A DNA stretch of 64,000 bases from assembly GCF_048564905.1 (NCBI RefSeq), contig NC_133013.1:9746105-9810104 (forward strand), in the 5' to 3' direction. The notes under the pieces are model-generated. The model did not search any database, was not told the DNA's origin, and saw only the letters and a program-made list of their open reading frames with translations. Of the stretch, positions 58,386-64,000 are shown piece after piece. The position numbers and the translations under genes are program-made. Origin of the DNA: Vicugna pacos (Eukaryota > Chordata > Mammalia > Artiodactyla > Camelidae). Each line of letters opens with the position of its first letter. Position 1 is the first letter of the stretch.

Positions 58386-58882
58386 TGTTAGTCAGGGTTC
58401 TCCAGGGAAGTGGAACCAGAAGGGTGGATCTGTACATACAGAGAGAAGAGATTTATGGTAAGGAATTGGCTCAGGAAACATGGAGACTTAGAAGTCCCAA
58501 GATCTACAATCACAAGTTGGACCGTCAAAATAGCTAACAGTGTGGTTCCAGTCCAAATGCTCACAGGCTTGAGACCCAAGAAAAGCTAGTGTTTGAGTTC
58601 AAGTCCAGAGTCAGGAAAAGACCAATATCCTGGCTTAATCAGTCAGGCGGAAGGAGTTCTCTTGTACTTGTGGGAGGGTCAGCCTTTTTGTTCTATAATC
58701 CAGGCCTTCAACTGATTAGACGAGGCCCACCCTCATTAGAGGGCAATCTGCTTTATTCAGACTATGGATTCAAATGTCAATCTTATCCAAAAACACCCTC
58801 ATGGACACACCCAGAAGAATATTTGACCACATGTCTGGATACCCCTGGCCCAAGCAAGTTGACACAGAAAATGAACTATCAG
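58386..58882 (+). mobile_element. MLT2-type (ERVL) solo LTR
   Basis: Begins TGTTAGTCAGGGTTCTCCAG, continues GAGATTTATGGTAAGGAATT, GGGAGGGTCAGCCTTTTTGT, CCTTCAACTGATTAGACGAG, AATCTGCTTTATTCAGACTA and GCAAGTTGACACA, and ends near CTATCA. Close to complete as a single LTR, with no internal viral sequence. Old, shared across placental mammals if the family call is right. Confidence 0.75.
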
Positions 58883-60465
58883 AATCCCCTTCCATGTTTT
58901 GGAAGAGAAATCTTAATATGTATTTACCAGAAGCAGTTCAGAAAGCTCTGGTGTTAAATGTCTCACTCCAAGTCAGCAAGCATGGGAGACTGGGGAGCAT
59001 CGCCTGGGATCCCCTTGTTCCCCAGGAAGCACACCCGCCCCACACTGGGCCCTGCCTCACTTCTTGTCATACAGATGCTTTGGACCCTGACTGTTGAGTT
59101 TCCAGTGTCCTTATGGTGTGAGAACAACAGATAGGAGGGAAAGGCTGGGAAAGGCGAGGAAACTTCTGTTCCTCTGAAGTCATAAGTAAAGCAGGCGAAA
59201 ACATTTTCCTCAAGTGGGTGTAGTCATTTCTTTGTATTTTCAAACTCTTCATCGCTCACAGAAAACTTGGAAGCTCCTGAATTTCTGCAAAGAGGGCTCG
59301 AGGCTTACTGCACTGATTTGCTCACTCGGAGGTGTTGGAAAGTTCTGGAACCCAGATGCTGGCTCTCTGTCCACACTCACGTTCTTGTCCATCTCTCCCC
59401 TCATTCTTACTTCAGCTCTGAGACTTTCGTTTGCCCTCGGGCCAGCGCTGCAGACACCCTCGTAGGGGCCTGTGTCTCCACCTGGAGAGAAAGAATCTGA
59501 AAGTGCTGATTCTGAATCGTGTTTGGGGGTCTGCCCAGCCGAGGGTGCTGGGGCCTCGAGGTCCTACATCACCCTGACTGTGCCTGCGCTCATGGGCTGG
59601 CAGGCAGAGTGTGGACAGAGAAGCAGCCGGAGGCTCAAGGCCAGGGTGGGTGTTGGTTACTCCACGCTTCACTGACCTGCTTTTACAGTCCTGCCTTTCA
59701 AATGGACAAGAGGGTCCCCTGCCCAGGGCCTCCCTTTAGCCTCTCTTGAAGCTGCACCTTTCTCCACGGGATGAGGAATCGCGGGCCCAAGAGGATGTTC
59801 TAAACCAGTTCAGGCTACCAGGACCCTAGGATTCCTGCCAGTGGGCACTGAGTGGACCCCATCCCTGGATCTGTGCTCCTGAGGGTGGCCCACACCACTA
59901 GTTTGTACAGCCCGATGCCACGGGGACAGCTGCTGGTGGGATGTGGATGGAACGTGGGCATGGTGTCCATGTTGGTACGTCCTTGCAGTGGGAGGGGGGT
60001 GGGCTGTCAGCTGGAGGCCAGCTCTCTTGGCATCACCACATTCTGCTGCAAAGCTCCAAGGAGTCCAAGAATTCTAAATTTGAAACTGGCTTTCTCTGTT
60101 GGTATGAAGTTATATTTGTCAAGACAGGAGAGCAGAACATTCTATCTCACACCCTGCTAGCTCGGCTTCAGGCTTTCGAGTCCTTAGCATCACGCTCTGT
60201 GGGTTTCCGTCTGTGCTCTTGCCCTGGGCCTGACGGAGCACCCCCGGCACTCGCAGGACCTGGAGCCGTTTCCCATCCACTGGACTCGGGGCCCTGCCAC
60301 GTGGAAGTGCTCACCACGTGAACGTGGCATGAAAGTCTGCAAGCCTTGATTGAGGGCGCTCTGCAGTCAAGGCGTCTGTGGGGTCTGAGCTGGAAAGTTC
60401 TGGGGAAAAGGGGGGCTGTGAGGCCTAGAGGGCGGACGGGCAGCGCCCGAGGCATGGGGTGGGGT
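58883..60465. other. Intron 6 stretch without a recognised feature
   Basis: Mixed to GC-rich sequence. The many overlapping open frames have no family resemblance. Confidence 0.4.
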
Positions 60466-60834
60466 GAAGTTATGGGCTGAATTGGGCGCCCTTCCCACCA
60501 ATTCTTCTGTTGAAGCCCTGGCCCCCTGTGTGACTGGGGCCTGTAAGGAGGAAATGAGGTTAGATGAGGTTGGAAGGGGGGCCCTGATCCAACAGGGGCG
60601 TAGGAGGCGGTCCGTGTAAGGAGAGGAGGTTAGGACACAGACGGGTGCAGAAGGAGGATGGTGTGAAGACACAGTAAGCGGGTCCCTCTGCAAGGAGAAG
60701 GGTCTCAGGAGGAAGCAAGCCTGAAACACCTTGATCTTGGACTTCCAGCCCCCAGAACCGTGGGACCAGAAATGTCTGCTGTGTAAGGCTCCCAGGGGGT
60801 GGGGTTTCATTGTGGCCGCCGGAGCAGACTAGCT
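60466..60834 (+). mobile_element. MaLR-type (MLT1 group) solo LTR
   Basis: Recognised from GTTATGGGCTGAATTGGGCG, GTTGAAGCCCTGGCCCCCTG, AGGAGGTTAGGACACAGACG and CACCTTGATCTTGGACTTCC, then GCCCCCAGAACCGTGGGACC. A diverged fossil, LTR only. It ends about 190 bases before exon 7. Confidence 0.75.
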
Positions 60835-61023
60835 GGGAGGGATGAAAATGGGAGGCAGGTGAGGGTGATGGCAGAGTGGTTTGCGTGCAGCAGGGGCGGG
60901 GCTGGGCGGGGCTGGGCTACAGGAAGAATGAAAGTGGCTGTGCCTGGGGACGCAAAGAGGGCCGGCCTGTGTGCACCAGGGCTTGGTGGGCCTCCCTGAC
61001 TCCTGTGTGCCACTTCCCCTCAG

Positions 61024-61193
61024 TCTGTAGGAAGTTCCTGGCAGCCCATCCAGAGGAGCGGGGGCGCCTATGGGAGGTGGAGCCCCCGGGAGCCTGGGGC
61101 CAGCGAGGCAGCATCTGGCTGAAGGTTCAACTTCAACATTCAAGACATCCAGACTGTGAGTTGGGGTGGAGACCATGCCCTTTGGTCTGGTAA
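61024..61193 (+). CDS. FAM169B: FAM169B exon 7, last coding exon in view
   Basis: Completes a Val codon, then encodes CRKFLAAHPEERGRLWEVEP, PGAWGQRGSIWLKVQLQHSR and HPD. It matches the FAM169A segment with YFEKYPGDHELLWEVEG. The acceptor is CTTCCCCTCAG. Two ends are possible. A strong donor, ACT|GTGAGT, sits at 61155/61156 and would give a 132 nt phase 1-1 exon with the gene continuing. Without splicing, the frame runs on for 13 codons, CELGWRPCPLVW and a TAA at 61191-61193. I see no AATAAA in the following 2.8 kb, only an ATTAAA near 63918, which leans towards a further exon outside the window. Confidence 0.88.
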
Positions 61194-62860
61194 TTTCTAG
61201 CATCAGGAACGGAGGCGCAGATTAACGTCTGCAGACGGGGTCGGGCTGGCCAGATGTTCCCTTTGTTGCTGATGCAGGAACAGAGGAGGGCGTGACACTG
61301 GGCTGGTGCCATCCTGGCTTCCTTCCACGTCCCTTCCTGGGTGAGCCGCACCTTCCAGACCCTCTTGCTCAAATAGATCTCCCCAAATTTAACCAAACCA
61401 GAAACTCCCCGGGACTAAGTGTTCCCTATTTACAATCAGAAAGAATCATTGAAACATGTGAGAGGATTAATTGCTTCTAACAGAAGCCCGGTGGAAAACG
61501 TGGTTTCCAGTAGACAATGTGTGCATCTGGGAAAAATTCTGATACTCACAGGATTTCCTGGCAGAGCAAGCCCCTGTCCCCTCTCCCTCCGGGAGGGCTC
61601 ACGCAGGCGCGAGGCAGTGGCTCATGTTTGGCGTCTGCACGTGCCCGCCTTGTCCCTCTGGTCCTGTCTGGTGGCAGCATGCGGGTGAGCTGCTGGTTGT
61701 TGGGCAGCCCTCGTTACACACACGCTGTCTTCAGCAAGTTTGCGGTGAGCTTTTGATGCAGTGTCTGTGCCCAGGTTGGGGGTCCCAGGGCAGGGATGGG
61801 AATACCTTTCAGTAGCCAGAGGGGCAAGCAGGCCGGCAGACTCACTCGTCTCTGGGTGTCCAGGCTGCTTTCTGACAGTGCTCCTTCCACCTCTCCTGAG
61901 TGTGGGAGGGAAGGACCCCCCAGGGGAGGTGCGGGAGGGGGCAGGGCTGCAGGAGGGGTGTGGGGGGCGGTGAGGGAGAGAGGGAGGGGCTCCCTGTTCA
62001 GGTTCCCCGGCCACAGCGAAAGTGGAGCTTTCCTTTCTCCTGGCACCCGTGCTCTGGTCCGTGTCTCCGGCCACTTCTGAGACTGCAGGTGGCTCATTAG
62101 GGGACGGATGGGCAGGCCGAGGGGCCTCGCTCCCTCTTCTCGTGGGTGACTGGCTCCTGGGAGGTGGTGACAGAGAAGACTGCCTTGGAGTTTATTGATG
62201 ATAATAGTGGCAGGTTTGGCTTCTTGATGCCTTTCAGCTGGAAGGCCTAATGGATCTTTACAGATATTAATGGGGTGACCGGGCACCTGGGAAGTGTGAT
62301 GCTGTGACTGCCACCCTAATGAGGCAGTTAAGGGACTTGCCCTGTGGCGTCGAGAGTTAGAAATGAAGGGGAGCCAGCCCAGGAGTCTGGCCCTCGGCTG
62401 ACCGGCCGGCCGGGTGGGTTTATCCACGGGTTTCACAGATGAGCTGGTGGCCGCCACATGTCCCGGCCTCTGTGGCTGGGACACTGGGTTCCTCGGCTGG
62501 GATGGAAAAAAACCCCAAACGACTCACCTATCAGAATGTGGAAATCATGTGGAAATCGCACGGGCCAGAGGGCATTTGCAGGGGAGGACGTTTTTGCATA
62601 ATTGGGGAGATGGCTTCCTTCCGAGCAGAATTCCACTGGGGGTTATTTCAAGAGCGGAGAGTTGGTGTGGTCTGATCGGAGGAAATGAGCTGCAAGTCAG
62701 ATGCCAGACCTGTCACTTTAACTCATTCTGAGGTGCACCAACTCTCTTTCAAACAGCAAATGAGGGGACTTTCGCAGAGAAGGTTCCAGAAGCACGCTGG
62801 AGTCCCTTGGAGAAAGAAGAGCCATCATTATAATTAGGGGTATAATTAGATTACTAAAAC
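61194..62860. other. Sequence after exon 7, intron or 3' UTR/flank
   Basis: No AATAAA was found by eye. A GC-rich part at 61560-62110 has a G-rich patch at about 61921-61990. 62150-62420 looks unique and might be conserved non-coding sequence. The 256-codon minus-strand frame at 61714-62484 has no family resemblance. Confidence 0.4.
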
Positions 62861-62893
62861 TCTCTCTCTCTCTCTCTTTTTTTTTTTTTTTAA
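62861..62893. repeat. (CT)n followed by T-run
   Basis: CTCTCTCTCTCTCTCT passing into about 16 T. Simple repeat. Confidence 0.9.
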
Positions 62894-63284
62894 TTCTAAG
62901 CTATGGTCCTTGCACTCCCTGTATAAATCACCGCTGGTTCCCAGTTTCACCACACCTCCTGCCTCCCTCAGGGCCAGCATTCAGGACGTTAATTCACTCG
63001 GGGAGGTTTTCGGCCAGCCAGCTCCAGCTTGTAACAATTTTGTCAGTTAGTGCTGACATCTCAGGTTTTTTCCAGGTTGGCGAGTGGGGGCTGCAAATAT
63101 AATCACAGATTAGCCCAGATGCTCTGCAGTTTCTCAGTTTTTAGTCTGTTTCTCTCCTCGTGGATGTCAGCAAATGTTAGCCTGTTGGATTTTCCCACCG
63201 GTCACCAAACAGTGCAGATTCTGAAATCTTCTCTTCCCTGGAAATCTTATATTAATTTAATTGTTTTTAAATTCATACTTAAAA

Positions 63285-63405
63285 TTTTTTTTTGGATAGG
63301 ATAATTAGGTTTATTTATTTATTTTAAATGGAGGTCCTGAGGATTGAACCCAGGAACTCACGCATGCTAGGCATACACTTTACCGCTCAGCTATTCCCAC
63401 CTCCC
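63285..63405 (-). mobile_element. Camelid tRNA-Ala-derived SINE, copy 3
   Basis: Same order as the other two: a T-run, TTGGATAGGATAATTAGGTT, TATTTATTTATTTTAAATGG, then AGGTCCTGAGGATTGAACCC, GCATGCTAGGCATACACTTT and ACCGCTCAGCTATTCCCACC. Somewhat more diverged in the tRNA head than copy 1. Confidence 0.82.
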
Positions 63406-64000
63406 TGCTCCAATTTTAGTTTTTAGTCAGTTATTCTTAGAGTTGCTTTCTTGAGTTGTTCTATCTTTTGCCCCTTCCCTTCTTAGAATTGGAGGTTTCC
63501 TACAATTTCTTGGGCCATAGGAATAGAATTCTAAGCAAGAAGGGCCCAGTGGGGCCAGGCACTTTTTGCATTTTAAGTAAGGCGTAGACATTTGACCACA
63601 TTCCACAACATTCCAGCGAGACATTAACTCCTTTCAAACGTTTTAAAATCTATTTTTGAAGTAATGTCATTTGTGGACTAGGGCTTTTAGAGTTTGCATG
63701 GTCCTGACTGTTGATAACATCTGTGGCTTATAAAGGCACTGACAACATTACAGGGTTACTCAGACCTTTTGAGAGAAGGAGCCTGTGGGAAATTTTTTTC
63801 TTCCTACATTCAGTTACATTTGAAGCCTTTGAAACTTGACCAATAGGATCATAATTGTATCTGATGTGACTTTCCCATTAGCCTGCACATGTCCAAGTTT
63901 CTTTACTGGAGGAGATGAAATTAAATACGTCAATAGTCAGAATAGTTTGTTTTTTTTTTTTCTTCCAAAAATGTTGCTGGAGGCAGGAGGTAATTGCACA
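63406..64000. other. Right edge, no recognised feature
   Basis: Unique-looking AT-rich sequence. An ATTAAA near 63918 is the only poly(A)-signal-like hexamer noticed downstream of exon 7. Confidence 0.35.

Larger units (their letters stand above)
732..61193 (+). other. FAM169B: FAM169B gene, seven coding exons in view
   Basis: The exons listed separately join into one open frame of about 292 codons if the TAA at 61191-61193 is used, or about 280 codons up to the donor at 61156 if another exon follows. Exon phases are 1, 1-0, 0-1, 1-0, 0-1, 1-1 and 1-1 or stop. The product resembles what I recall of FAM169A along its N-terminal domain: a PVD(I/M)LE start, a WW pair near residue 97, AKILWRDG, the GNAT-like VFVRRRYRRQGLG segment, and LWEVE near the end. 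FAM169A is known as a lamin-associated protein with a GNAT-like fold. The catalytic activity and substrate of FAM169B are not established as far as I know. FAM169A carries a long acidic tail after this domain that is not seen here. The product has no signal peptide or obvious membrane segment, so it is probably nuclear or cytosolic. Confidence 0.9.

Noticed and set aside
61714-62484. 256-codon minus-strand frame downstream of exon 7
   Set aside because: GC-rich, Pro/Ala/Ser/Arg-rich, with other frames open over the same stretch, no splice context and no recognised domain.
1-64000. CRISPR array, operon, prophage or other prokaryotic system
   Set aside because: No regularly spaced repeats, no dense same-strand genes and no bacterial signals. 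The DNA is clearly mammalian.

Overview
The window is nuclear DNA from a placental mammal, almost certainly a camelid (camel, llama or alpaca group). Coding sequence is split into short exons by kilobase introns, and there is a CpG-island promoter. Old mammalian repeats (MIR, L2, L1M, MaLR and ERVL LTRs, Tigger1) are scattered throughout. Three antisense copies of a tRNA-Ala-derived SINE of the camelid Vic-1 type give the lineage. I see no bacterial, plasmid, phage or CRISPR content.

One protein-coding gene fills the window on the + strand: FAM169B, paralogue of FAM169A (soluble lamin-associated protein of 75 kDa). I assembled seven coding exons: 732-762, 16986/16989-17119, 19994-20093, 40707-40792, 44830-45007, 57740-57922 and 61024 to 61155 or 61193. 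All junctions keep one frame and have GT/AG borders, and the joined product shows no internal stop. It reads as an intact host gene of roughly 280-292 residues, with a GNAT acetyltransferase-type motif (RRQGLG) in exon 6. The family and symbol come from recalled FAM169A/FAM169B protein sequence, not from a search.

Layout. 1-480: 5' flank. About 480-1400: CpG island with GC boxes, a G-rich block and exon 1. 763-16985: intron 1 with an ancient L1M/HAL1 fragment, L2, an L1 3' piece, MIRs and one camelid SINE. 17120-19993: intron 2 with a MIR and a strong CTCF-like site. 20094-40706: intron 3 with a Tigger1 DNA transposon interrupted by a SINE, several L1 pieces on both strands, nested old LTRs, a MaLR LTR, L2 and a fairly well preserved 1.5 kb L1 3' end. 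40793-44829: intron 4 with a MaLR LTR, MIR and L1 fragments. 45008-57739: intron 5, dominated by a 2.5 kb antisense L1M and a near full-length sense L1 of about 6.4 kb that carries nested insertions. 57923-61023: intron 6 with an MLT2-type and an MLT1-type LTR. 61194-64000: either 3' flank or the start of another intron.

No hidden novel system turned up. The points worth a second look are details of the host gene (a tandem NAGNAG acceptor, a weak donor, an unresolved 3' end, a frame-neutral exon carrying the acetyltransferase motif), two CTCF-like sites, and the readable order of nested transposon insertions. Repeat boundaries are by eye and approximate, usually to within 10-50 bases.
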